Notes under the pieces: generated by a model
The model's database searches: none
Seen by the model: only the letters and a program-made list of their open reading frames with translations
What the model was told of the DNA's origin: nothing
Part shown: piece by piece, positions 54,405 through 64,000 of the stretch
Position numbering within the stretch: position 1 is the stretch's first letter
How the letters are laid out: every line of letters begins with the position of its first letter
Translations under genes and position numbers: made by a program
Assembly: GCA_945859605.1 (NCBI GenBank)
Contig: OX243825.1
Coordinates: 27,842,412-27,906,411, forward strand
Direction of reading: 5' to 3'
Length of the DNA stretch: 64,000 nt
Origin: Lumbricus rubellus
Taxonomy: Eukaryota; Annelida; Clitellata; Crassiclitellata; Lumbricidae

Positions 54405-55375
54405 TAGACAGAGAGAGAATCGCGCATAAACTGAATAATGAACAGATAAGACAAATACCGTCAGTTTCTGTCCTGGACTCCAGGCTTCTGTATCTGGCAG
54501 GTATTTGCCGTCCTTCCGGGTGCATCTGCACTTGACATAAGCAACGCTTTGTCCTCCCTGGCAAGTGTTCTGGCAATCCGAATCAACGCAGTCGTATTGA
54601 GTGGTGTTACTCTCCTCATGGACACGCATACCCTCATCGGTTATTTGGCATGTGAAATCATTTGGATTGACTGTAAAGAAGATCAAAAAGAGACGATGAC
54701 CATTTTTCATAGACTCCGATAGATGCAAACAAAATAGGTCAAATTATCTAGCATACAATACGAAACAGAAACATTCGTAGCCTGAATCTTCCCTCCGCCC
54801 TACCCCTAATAGGCTATCGCGCACTTCAGGAGTTTTCATCCTTTTCATAATGACGGAACCTCTCTCATAGTAGTAATTTGTCTAGTATTGTCAAATATTG
54901 CAATTCAATATCTGTACGAATAGATCAACCAGCAACTTATTTAAATAGTAGCCTATTAAAAAATTTACAGTTTTAAACTTTTTCTATGATACATTGCATA
55001 TAGGCCTAATGCTTTACAACTCTAGAAGTGGATTATCCACATAATCGCAAACTGCGCTACAAAACATTCAACTAAGGAATAAACAACTGACCTGTTGCTG
55101 AAGTTGGGCATCTCGAGTCAGATTCCTCATTCATGTAGAATGCGGGAACCCATCCACCCTGTTAATGAAAGGCCATTAGTGCTTGTCTATCAAACTTTGT
55201 GCATAGTTATCTTTGTCAAGCAATGCATAATTATGCTTCTGAAACCCATGCCTTGGGCCCATCAACATCACCATCATTATCGTCTTCATCATTAATACTA
55301 TCACCGTCATCATCATCATCGTCATCATTATCATCATCATCATCATCGACATCATCATCATCATCATTGTCATTG

Positions 55376-55408
<33 letters not shown>

Positions 55409-55492
55409 CCATCACCATCACCATCACCATCACCATCACCAATTCACCATCACCATCACCATCATCACCACCACCACCACCATCACCATCAC

Positions 55493-55549
<57 letters not shown>

Positions 55550-57780
55550 AATCATCGTCAACATCATCATTATCGACATCGTAATCGTCATCGACATCAT
55601 CATTAACAACATCATCATCATCATCATCGACGTCGTAGTCATCATCGTCGTCATCATCATCGTCATTATCATCACCACAATCATCATCATCGTCATCGTT
55701 GTCATCATCATCATCATCATCATCATCATCGTTATCATCATCATCATCGTCATCGTTGTCATCAGCATCATCATTATCATCATCATCATCGTCGTCATCA
55801 CCACCACCACCTCTACAACCACCATGACCATTGACCAATACCACCATCCCCATCACCACCAGCACCACCATCTCACGAATGCTTCTATCTTCACCATCAC
55901 CGGAAGTGTCATGGCAACAATCAATCATTATTTTTCTCACCTTTCCACCAAAGTTGATTAGAACTTTAAAATCCAGAATTCCATGGGTGACTTCCATCCC
56001 ACCGTGTACATAACATTGTTCCCAATCTCCTGTGTACCTGTAGCACTCACTCGTATTGGCTGATCCGATGACTTTACCATAGCAAGCTGAACTCCGATAA
56101 TAACATGCACACCACCAAAAGCAATACATGTATATGTATATGTTTGCATGAATGATGTAATGCGATGTCGTGCACAGCTAGAATAACTAATTGTGTGTAG
56201 GAGTCCACTTGGTGATGTTTCTAACGACACGAAAAGATTCGCATTCTAAAATCATTAGTATTATTGTGTTGTGTGCAAAGTGTATGCTATTGGACTGATT
56301 CAGGATATACTCTAGCGATTTAAGCCTATAGTATTGTTAGGCCTACACTCGAAAGGAATCATCCTTGTCATTTGCAGTGGTTCTTTCTTTCTGGGTAGGC
56401 CTACTGGCATTTAGAGAGCTAGGAACGTGTGGGTTAGTTGATGATTGCAAACCATTTAACCTTCGCCACACGTATGGGGGTCAAACAGACCCCAGGGGTA
56501 TATTTTCACCTGTAACTTTCTAAAATGTGGGCACCAAAAAGTTTCCTTTGGTGACTTTTCCTAAAAATTCCTCCTTGTCAAAATGGTATGAGTGACGTCA
56601 TACGTTGACGCTTAGTTCTGACGCTGTGACGTCATTTTGGTGAGATCTTCGAGTGAAATTCATGTCCATATCATTAGTGTCCATACAATGAGGTGCATCT
56701 CTGCTTCTACGCAAGGTATCTTGAAGGTTATTTTTTTGTTTCCAATGTTTTAGGGGTCAGGGAATTCACTCCAGCTACTGACAAATGTCTGACCTTGACG
56801 AAAGACCTTGAAATTCAAGGTCACATGATTTTTTACATGACCATACCTATCTCTGCTACTATACCTTTTAGAACATCGAAGTTTTTTGGTTTCTATGGTT
56901 ATTTGGTACAAGGAACTCAACAAAATATAAACAAACAAAAATGGCTGTTCCAGTTGAGATAGCTAAGGTCACGTGCATAATCACGTGGCCTTGAATTTCT
57001 GAAAACAAATATTCAAGATAGCATGCGAAGAAGCAGAGATACACCTGAAAAATCATGTGACCTTGAATTTCAAGGTCATCCGTGAAGGTCACGCATTTCA
57101 CAGTAGCTGCAATGAATTCCCTGACCCATAAAACATTAGAAACGAAACAAAAATTATCAAATTCCATGCCCAGGAACAGGTATACCTTGGGGGTCATTTG
57201 GACCCCCAAGCATGGAAGACGTAGTTTTTTTGGTCGCGTATGGCGAAGGTTAAAATAATTTATATTTATCTCACTTATGTGTTTGATTTTGTTTGTTGTA
57301 TTTTTTCTTTAGACAGTGTTGTTGGATTTAATGTTTTAATAGGTTGACCTACTTAGCCTACTTAATTGCTTTAGTTTAACGCATGGTTTTCGTGCAACAT
57401 CCGGGGATCCGGAGTTCTGTTGATTTGTGCGCTGATTGTTGATTCAATAAAATTATTTAATGTTGGAATATTAAAACTAAATAAATATACAATAAGTTTC
57501 TAATTAACAGAAAAATACTTATTATGTGCTCAGAGGGATTTCTTTTGTAGGCCTTGACTGGAAACACTCGTGTTGCAATAATTTAATTGCAACTTATGAA
57601 TCAGGAGACAGAACAGATTCGAGTCATACCTGAATCTGTGACTTTCATTGAATCAGATGTGGTGTCATTGAAGCAAAGACATGTGCCATCTTCCGGGTGA
57701 GTACCAATGATATTCCCTCTGGATACGGTAACCAAGGAAACGACGAGTATCAATGATATCAACATATTATGCAGGCTCAT
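49219..57780 (-). CDS. Gene C: secreted SH3b plus NlpC/P60-like amidase protein (297 aa)
   Basis: Six coding exons: 57630-57780, 55941-56086, 55092-55158, 54459-54670, 50399-50521, 49219-49413. All GT-AG, phases 1,0,1,0,0, total 894 nt ending TAA. Signal peptide MSLHNMLISLILVVSLVTVS. The SH3b-like half carries CLCFNDTTSDSMKV, VIGSANTSECYRYTGDW, VLINFGG then GWVPAFYM. The amidase-like half carries GGQSVAYVKC, NIAENTAIATF, GHAAVFIKC and VYEQWCGRS, and ends in a Cys-rich tail (CEACYSRC, TCST). As in gene A the nucleophile position is Ser (codon 54546-54548) while the His is kept. Exon 4 is almost the same as in gene A; exons 1, 2 and 3 differ more. The likely role, by analogy with animal Dae proteins, is antibacterial defence or binding of bacterial wall, but activity is uncertain. 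Confidence 0.88.
49880..50118. repeat. 17-bp minisatellite in gene C intron 5
   Basis: About 13 units of CTGCAGACCTGGCCCCA with few changes. The W/G/V-rich minus-strand frame over it is an artefact. Confidence 0.9.
50600..50690 (+). mobile_element. LINE/SINE 3' tail, partly duplicated
   Basis: GGACTGGGAGCGCTTCTGAG occurs twice in a row (from 50618 and 50640), followed by CTTGAAGGTGCGCTATGTAA. Confidence 0.65.
50946..51480. mobile_element. hAT-like element (535 bp)
   Basis: CAGTGTTATTTTAGTTCC and its exact inverse GGAACTAAAATAACACTG bound a region of degenerate GTTCCAGTTCC and TTATTC repeats. The 8-bp duplication CTGGCGAC is exact (50938-50945, 51481-51488). It lies in intron 4 of gene C. 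Confidence 0.85.
51600..51780 (+). mobile_element. LINE 3' end
   Basis: Short coding relic (ATGGGCTCCCTGTGGAACTA) then TTGGGAGCGCTTCTGAGTAG, GAGGCGCTATATAAC and GAATGA repeats, like 2765-3065. Confidence 0.65.
52325..53795. mobile_element. hAT-like element (1471 bp) carrying a nested piggyBac-like element
   Basis: CAGTGGCGTAGCAA and TTGCTACGCCACTG are exact inverted termini; GTGAGAAG flanks both sides (52317-52324, 53796-53803). About 160 bp of hAT sequence at the left and 250 bp at the right surround the nested element. It lies in intron 4 of gene C. Confidence 0.88.
52490..53544 (+). mobile_element. piggyBac-like element with transposase remnant
   Basis: TTAA (52486-52489, 53545-53548) flanks CCCTAATCCGAACAAG and CTTGTTCGGATGAGGA; next to both lies GGGTCTGGCCAGACCC. 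Inside, about 52798-52990 can be read as an acidic stretch (EDDDEHDDETGLNSEDDDD) then YVWQTNA and ALLHNVV-like pieces broken by stops, reminiscent of a piggyBac transposase N-terminus. It is inactive. Confidence 0.7.
53806..54418. repeat. (GT)n then (GA/CAGA)n microsatellite in gene C intron 4
   Basis: About 600 bp. On the gene strand it is a CT/CTGT tract starting about 40 bp inside the donor of exon 4, as in gene A and the pseudogene. The long serine/leucine/cysteine frames on the minus strand here are exon 4 read through into the repeat. Confidence 0.95.
55264..55830. repeat. (TCA)n / (ATC)n microsatellite in gene C intron 2
   Basis: About 560 bp of ATC with CGTC and ACC variants. The frame giving an Asp-rich tail after exon 2 is read-through into the repeat. 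Confidence 0.95.
56460..57249. mobile_element. piggyBac-like non-autonomous element (790 bp) in gene C intron 1
   Basis: TTAA at 56456-56459 and 57250-57253. Termini CCTTCGCCACACGTATG and, inverted, CCTTCGCCATACGCGACC. Each end has GGGGGTC...GACCCC, as in the 6111 element. Internal repeats around AAGGTCACATGATTTT occur in both orientations. Confidence 0.8.
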
Positions 57781-57834
57781 TCTGTGACATATAAAACATG
57801 TCTGCTGTTAACTAAAAGGCCACAGTTACCGTAT

Positions 57835-58020
57835 GGGGCGCGGTGGTGTAGTGGTGGCGTCGTTGCCTTGGAGCCGAGGTTCGAATCCACCTCCCCGCGT
57901 AAGGACCTTGGGCAAGTCCTTCACTCACAATTGCTCAGCGCTTCGTCGTGAAACTCCGATGCAGTGTCCGCTCTGCATCAGGAGCGCCTCTGAGAAGAGA
58001 GCTTGAAGGGGCGCTATAAC
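57835..58020 (+). mobile_element. tRNA-derived SINE, 55 bp upstream of gene C start
   Basis: The head has a Pol III A box TGGTGTAGTGG (57844-57854) and a B box GGTTCGAATCC (57878-57888). Then come CCTTGGGCAAGTCCTTCACT and the shared 3' tail GAGCGCCTCTGAG...GAAGGGGCGCTATAAC. Gene A lacks it at the matching place (around 34085-34100), so it inserted after the duplication. Confidence 0.85.
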
Positions 58021-58261
58021 AAGTGCACATACAAACAGTAGCTCAGAAATGTGTCCAACTCACTTTATTGAAAACAAATGGGCTGATTCAAGGATTTCTG
58101 TGTTTTCTTAGATTCATCATCATCAAGAATCGAGGAACCAGTGCCCGTAGGTGCCCGCTGCTATCCTTATTTCTCAGATTGTTTGCTCTTAATTTTTGTT
58201 TTATTTTATTAGAAAATCTAAAATAGGGTATAATTCTACATTTGCGAAAAAGGAGTATCAG

Positions 58262-58620
58262 CCTACACGCTTACTATCTTATCTTATCTTATCTGACCAT
58301 TTATAAAGCGCTTCTCGCAGCAAAAGCTCCCAGTGCGTTCAACCCCAAGAAAAAAGGCAAGTTTTTAGACGAGAGAAAGACGAGGATACACTACCAGGAA
58401 GGATGGCAGAGCGAACTGATGTGGGAAGCCTTCCATAGGGAGGGACCGATGCAGGCAAATGATCTGGATTGAGCCATGGCGGTCCTGACTCGAGGGACAA
58501 AGAGGTCATGCCGATCAGAGGACCGACGAGGAAGCAGCGAGGTGGCAGAAATAAAAAGGGGCGAAGTATCTGATCGCACAGATACTCTTTCAGAAATCCT
58601 TTTCTGGTCGTCCATCCTCT
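58262..58620 (-). mobile_element. LINE 3' end, inverted
   Basis: TATCT repeats and TTTATAAAGCGCTTCTCGC start it; on the minus strand it encodes SSDRHDLFVPR and RSFACIGPSLW, matching 29328-29590. It is inserted where the mariner-like element of gene A also lies. Confidence 0.75.
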
Positions 58621-61200
58621 TACTCTAACCTCCCTTAACTCACTTCTAAACGGGATTCACCTTAGGCTATCATGACAGCTGTCTGATCATTTCGTGTGCT
58701 CATCTGATTCTTTTGTACGGTACCTTTTTGCTAGAACTGACTTTGGCTTTACTTCCTTAACGTATTTTGTACTGAATACCTGTGAAAATGATGGTTCCAT
58801 TGACAACAATTACCTTTCCGTGCTTTGTAGGCTAATTATTGTAAGTCATTCATGAGCTTCATGACATTGCACGAGCGAAACAGACAAAGCAGACAACGAT
58901 AGAACTATTTGCTAAAGATGGCTCTTTGAAATTATAACACAACCGAGCAAAATTAAGTTTAAAAACATTTCTCAGTAATGACTAAAGAACTGGCTTTTGT
59001 ACTACTGGCAAACACTTTATGATCCTATACAAACATGTCAATGAGTAGGCCTACAGTGTATAGGCCTAGGGCCTACGCATAGGAACCTTATTTACTATAG
59101 AAATTCCTAGCTTGGTTGTTTTCACGACATAACCTATTATTTAAACATAATACCGCAATGGTGGCATTATCGTTTACATACCTAGTGCTGTGGTTCAACG
59201 TGACCTATCAAGTTGTGTCTGATCTTCTGAAGTCCTCGAGTAACAGAGGCGTCGCTTGCACATCGCACATGAACGAGGCTGGCTCTTTTAAATGCTTTTG
59301 CAAAGGACTTGGGTCATCGAGTGCTCTAATTATTTGTCTCTAATACTCAAATGCGTTTGACGTTTTGTTCATTATGAAACAGCCTAGGCCAACTAGGACT
59401 AATTGTCCTGCAGCTGTGCTCCCTACAGTGTTTATAGGCCTAATGAAGCTAAACCATCACTTTTGTAATGGCCTATTATAATAGAGAACAATCAAAACTA
59501 ATTCTTCAAGACTTAGTGAAAGTAAAGACCTAAAATTAATTAAACCCTTAGCTTATGTCACGTATTTTAATATCTAGGCCTATTATGCATCAGATAACCA
59601 AAATTAAGCCGCTGGATAAGGTGGGCCTGCATGTCTTAGATACTTCACATAATTATAGGCTATAGTGCCAAATTCAAAATTTATCCATAGACCAGAACCT
59701 CACCGTATAATTATGCCTCTGCTGAGTATCCTATGTGTACATCATAGTTGTAAGAAACGTTCTTTTAGTTTTGCCTATCATACTCGCAAAATCTCTGTTT
59801 TTGATGTCTTTATTTTTCGGCAAATGGTTTTCTATTTTTCAAAAAATATTTTATGTGACCTTATTTATTAGTTTACTGTCTAATCAGTTGCCTTATTTTG
59901 ATTTTTGTCTGACACCCCTTTCGCTGTCTTCCTACTTTTAATGATTCGGTTGACTTAGGCTACGTCACTGTTTGAGCGTCATCATTATTTTGATAAATAA
60001 ACAGAAATTTTAAAACATGATATCAAGATCTAATCGGCAAAGATTGCAAGAACAATAGGCTAATTAATTAAGTGGCCTACACTCTGTATTGTGGGCCTAC
60101 CTAATTGTTAATGTTTATCTCAGCATGCCATAGACTATGTGGACCGATGTTTAGTCATTTCAAAAGATTTCAACAAGTTATTTTTTTAATTTCTTACTAA
60201 ACCAAGGATAACATGAAATAAAAAAATTCTTGTGAGTTGTGACTTAGTGTCTTTTCCTCAATACACTTTTAGTATTGAGGCCTACTAACGACATTGCGTT
60301 ATGATTTGCTGATTAAAATTAAATGGGGTGAAGGTATTAGGTCTAATTTTAAACTGTATTAGCTTAGGCCTAAGTCCTAAAAGATGTAACTAAGTCCAAT
60401 TATTTTTCTTTTCCGCTTTTTCTCTATTTGTTCGGGGGTTTGGGGGGGGGGGGGAACTTTTAAAATCGGTTTGTGTCGTGTTCGACGTCTAGCCTATGGT
60501 TTGCATTGACACAAACATTTACTATTTCTGACTTATTGCAACCATCAAAGGCTGCCAAAAGGCTTCCGCGTCATAAACTCAACTTTTCATCAAATTTTTA
60601 TTAAAGATTTCTCTAGGCTACAGCCATGGAAATGAGGCGTGGGAACTAGTCCTAATAGACGCGATTATTGACTAACCATGGCAAGCGTGTTCTGGAGTCT
60701 AGTTCCCACATCATCTTATAAAAAATATTATTAACCTACGATTGCGCTGATTCAAAATGCCAGAACACTCGCAAAGAAGGACATTACGTTGCTCGTGTCA
60801 ATTGCACGATGAACGGCAAACGCCCGCCATATGCAGGAGCATGGAGACCAGTACTGAGGCTGAAGGTTTGTGTGTAAATCTGTCTTTATGTGGCGCTATT
60901 AGAATATTAAGCAATCAGATGATCTTATCAATGACCTGGAAAACTTTATTTCCATATCGGTTTTAAGCAAAAGATCTTAACTGCTATTTTAAATGTAACG
61001 TTTCATCAAAGTTGTCTTTTCACATAGGCAGCACGATCGAAGTCTATCATCTAAAAAGCGATTGGAACATTCAACTCGAGCGACAGATTCTACAGACAGG
61101 CAGTTTCATCAACTGTGTGGGCAACTATATTATTGTTCAATTAAAAACCAAAATGAAATCTACATCTAAAATAATTTAAACTATCGATTATGTTAAAGGA
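58621..61200. repeat. Upstream block of gene C duplicated from gene A
   Basis: Counterpart of 39430-42060. It lacks the LINE, SINE and hAT-like insertions seen there. The frames at 59116-59343 and 39948-40154 align, but they differ by indels and I do not consider them genes. Confidence 0.75.
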
Positions 61201-61434
61201 TGTCCCTAGTAGTGACTCACTACAGTCTACCATGAGTACATTAATTGCAGCAGTGAACAAAATTATGAGCGTCATATTAAGAGACCCAGTAATGGTATTG
61301 ATTCCTATCCTCATGTGACTTGCACCCGATAGCCTGTATTGATTGCATAATGCACATGTAAAAATCGTAATATAATTATTGTGAGCATCATAATATTAAT
61401 TAGCCTCGTGTCATCTCTATGGAACCAGATTACA

Positions 61435-61882
61435 GGGCAGTCCCTAAATCACGAATTCACGGAAATCACGGAAACCGTGAATTTCGCCGTTTGCCGTGAA
61501 TTTCGCCGTTTGCCGTGAATTTCGCCGTTTGCCGTGATTTTTGCCTTTTGCCGTGATATTCCATGATTTTTCACATTTTCAGCACTTTTTGTAAAAACAC
61601 GTTAGAAATGGCACCGAAACTCGTCAAAATGGCGCCGAGACCAAAAACAGCGCGGAACCATTAAATTAATTTAAGAATTTCTGTTTTGGGGAGTAGCCTA
61701 AATGACGTCGCTGATAAGTGAAAACTGATTCATTAGCCTAATACTCGTATTTTTACGTGTTTTTACAAAAAAGTGTTGAAAATGCAAAAAATCACGAAAA
61801 ATCACGGTGCCGTGAATTTTTGGATTTTTGCAAAAGTACGCCGTGATATTTTCACTTTTTGACCGTGATTTATGGACTGCCC
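61435..61882. mobile_element. Inverted-repeat element with GGGCAGTCC ends
   Basis: GGGCAGTCCCTAAATCACG and CGTGATTTATGGACTGCCC bound it; TACA flanks both sides (61431-61434, 61883-61886), possibly a 4-bp duplication. A 19-bp unit (TTTGCCGTGAATTTCGCCG) is repeated near the left end. Confidence 0.65.
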
Positions 61883-62039
61883 TACATGCGCATGCCATAA
61901 TAATAATATTGTAAGTCCACAAGTTGGAAAAAAAGAAGTCAGAAGTAAATTGGCCAGTAATTATTATGGTCAAATGAAATGGAACATTTTGATGTAGTTA
62001 CATTTGGCCTGAACATTAAGTTGGCTTCTGCAATAAGAA

Positions 62040-62320
62040 TGGGTGTGTCGTTGAGATAACGAGCGGCAAGACAGAAGATGAAGTTCTTTGGACAAGACAT
62101 TGTGATGCGCACAGATGGGCTGGAAAAGGAGATGATGCTGGCATCTGGGGAGAAAAAGAGAGGGGGATTACGCCCAATGAGGAGATGGATGGAGGAGCTA
62201 CAATGTCATGTGATAACGGGTTGAACCTTGCGTAGCTGACAAGAGATCGGGATTCATGGAGAAGGTGGACTATGACGGTCGCTACGATTCAGCGAATCGA
62301 CGGCACACGGTGACCGCAAT
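62040..62320 (+). mobile_element. LINE ORF2 C-terminal relic
   Basis: Broken frames read KFFG, RTDGLEKEMM, RGGLRPMRRWMEEL and RDRDSWRRW, the C-terminal tail of a LINE ORF2, of a different lineage from 40840. Stops and indels show decay. Confidence 0.6.
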
Positions 62321-62506
62321 ATACATGTAGTGTTGCGTAATGTTACGTTGCGTTACACCCAATAACACTAATTATATAATTATATATAAATAAGTTTATA
62401 TATGTGTGTATAATATAAGATAGGCTATACGTCTGTGTCGCGGCGCGGCAACAGCACATCTTATTTGCATAAAACAAACTATTGGGTGTATTGATATTTC
62501 TTCAGC

Positions 62507-62850
62507 CTTGACTACGTCCACAGGTGATTATAAATCTTGACTACGTCCACAGGTGATTATAAATCTTGACTACGTCCACAGGTGATTACAAATCTTGACT
62601 ACATCCACAGGTGATTATAAATCTTGACTACGTCCACAGGTGATTATAAATCTTGACTACGTCCACAGGTGATTACAAATCTTGACTACATCCACCGGTG
62701 ATTATAAATCTTGACTACGTCCACAGATGATTACAAATCTTGACCACATCCACAGGTGATTATAAATCTTGACTACGTCCACAGGTGATTATAAATCTTG
62801 ACTACGTCCACAGGTGATTACAAATCTTGACCACATCCACAGGTGACTAC
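62507..62850. repeat. 29-bp tandem repeat, about 12 units
   Basis: CTTGACTACGTCCACAGGTG plus ATTATAAAT repeats every 29 bp with A/G and C/T variants. There are no spacers. A TA run (62856-62891) follows. Confidence 0.95.
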
Positions 62851-62855
62851 AGATA

Positions 62856-62893
<38 letters not shown>

Positions 62894-63059
62894 TTCTCTC
62901 TCATCGATGCAATTCTCACACAGTTTAAGGGAGATGCCAGGTCACAGTGGTCACTACCGTTACCATATCCAGCAGATTGCCGTAATGCCTTACCACGTCT
63001 GTGGCAAGTTTATTACATTAAATAAATTAACATGCGAGATAGACATAATATCACACATG

Positions 63060-63537
63060 TCCGGGGCACGACGTTAAACTGCAACCATCCTCCGCCACGG
63101 GGAACCAACAATGCCCCTGTGCCGGTCCTAAGCCCGGCGAAAGGAGGAAGGTTTGCCAGATGGGTGGCGATACACTGGCAGGAAAAGACCAAGACGATTT
63201 AAATCCGCAAAAACCACGACACAAGTGACTATAGCGACCCAGATGCTACAAGATGTCATGATGTGGATCAGACATGCACAGATCGGTCAGGACAGACCTG
63301 AGGGGAGAGTCGGGGGAGAGCATGGGACATATTCGGGCATTGTCCCAGGTTGTCCTTCATGCCTCTTTACCAATATTCTCTTCAATCAGGCAAGGTGGTC
63401 TAGCTGCTCCAAGATGTTTATGGTTGGTATGGAGCAGACCTGCTGACCGGACCGGTTGAGGCTGGGGAATATGGCGCGAGACAGACTCAGACAGAGAGTG
63501 ACGTCGTACACGTACGGGTTGTTAACCCACGGATAGC

Positions 63538-63580
<43 letters not shown>

Positions 63581-63582
63581 TA
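63060..63582. repeat. Dispersed repeat with GAT tail (copy 2)
   Basis: GGTCTAGCTGCTCCAAGATG, GGTATGGAGCAGACCTGCTG and GACAGACTCAGACAGAGAGTG match 30885-30980. It ends in a GATGAT run (63538-63580). The upstream part may be a LINE relic, but no domain is clear. Confidence 0.6.
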
Positions 63583-64000
63583 TACCGGTACATGATAATA
63601 TAGGGTTGGGCCCTTTGTCGCCTATTCGCCTACAAGTCCTAATATAAGAATTTTGGAATTTTTTGCATTTAGCCTACTGTGACCCGATGGGACTCCAAAA
63701 ATGGATGCGTGTGGAGTCCATGACTCTCATCCATTTGGCGTGGACTCCAACTTTCTTGATGTCATGCGTCCATGACTCCAAGAATTCAGACCTTAACGGG
63801 ATCACTGGTCGTGCTACCCTATTTGACATAGTCTGGCGCCCTACGACACTGCAACAGTCAAGTAAGTAAGTAATTCCTGAGAAAACGACAACGGATCGAT
63901 CAGAGGTAGGCTACATCGATCTAGATCATGGGTGCCTGTTCTCCCTTACTTTTTTTGTTCTCCCTACCACTCGTCCCCTAATCGCTCCTCAATAATAATT
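63583..64000. other. Non-coding end of window
   Basis: No gene seen. CATAGTCTGG(C/T)GCCCTAC at 63824 also occurs at 46398, and an AAGT run follows at 63860, suggesting another LINE tail. Confidence 0.5.

Noticed and set aside
55176..56129. 317-codon ORF ending in a long Asp/Met tract
   Set aside because: It is exon 2 of gene C read through its donor site into an ATC microsatellite. The exon itself is annotated.
62507..62850. CRISPR-like array
   Set aside because: Units are contiguous with no unique spacers, and the genome is eukaryotic.

Overview
The window is animal nuclear DNA, most likely from a marine invertebrate. Genes are split by GT-AG introns, intergenic DNA is full of microsatellites, DNA-transposon copies, LINE fragments and tRNA-derived SINEs, and the palindromic string TAGGCCTA recurs throughout. 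I cannot name the species. Nothing bacterial (operons, Shine-Dalgarno sites, CRISPR) is present.

The host gene content is one tandem family, all on the minus strand: a pseudogene (2053-4622), gene A (25341-34047, six coding exons, 291 aa), gene B (about 42775-44432, only three 5' exons) and gene C (49219-57780, six exons, 297 aa). I assembled A and C by hand; all splice sites, phases and stops are consistent. The product is a secreted cysteine-rich protein. Exons 1-3 encode a signal peptide and an SH3b-like domain. Exons 4-6 encode a domain resembling NlpC/P60-type peptidoglycan amidases of the BPSL0067/Tae2 (animal Dae) kind. The nucleophile position is Cys in the pseudogene but Ser in both intact genes. 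This array is the most interesting content. Flanking DNA was duplicated with the genes: 17357-17901 plus 25088-25620 matches 48548-49500, and 39430-42060 matches 58615-61200, giving natural empty-site comparisons for several insertions.

Two related Ty3/gypsy elements fill 7.8-25.1 kb. Gypsy-1 (7839-17352, plus) looks complete, with 1585-bp LTRs about 99.6% identical and an intact 1653-aa Gag-Pol. Gypsy-2 (17902-25087, minus) has 1136-bp LTRs of unrelated sequence and a 1024-aa ORF from which most of RT, all of RNase H and the integrase core are deleted.

The rest is a transposon mosaic, much of it bounded by target-site duplications (TSDs): hAT-like elements with 8-bp TSDs (670-1111, 32963-33246, 36333-38856, 46528-48090, 50946-51480, 52325-53795), piggyBac-like elements in TTAA (6111-7699, 52490-53544, 56460-57249), a mariner-like element in TA (34263-35207), a fold-back element with a 9-bp TSD (5703-7824), LINE 3' ends and SINEs. 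Large microsatellites sit inside the gene introns. Function calls rest on motif recognition only; no database search was run.
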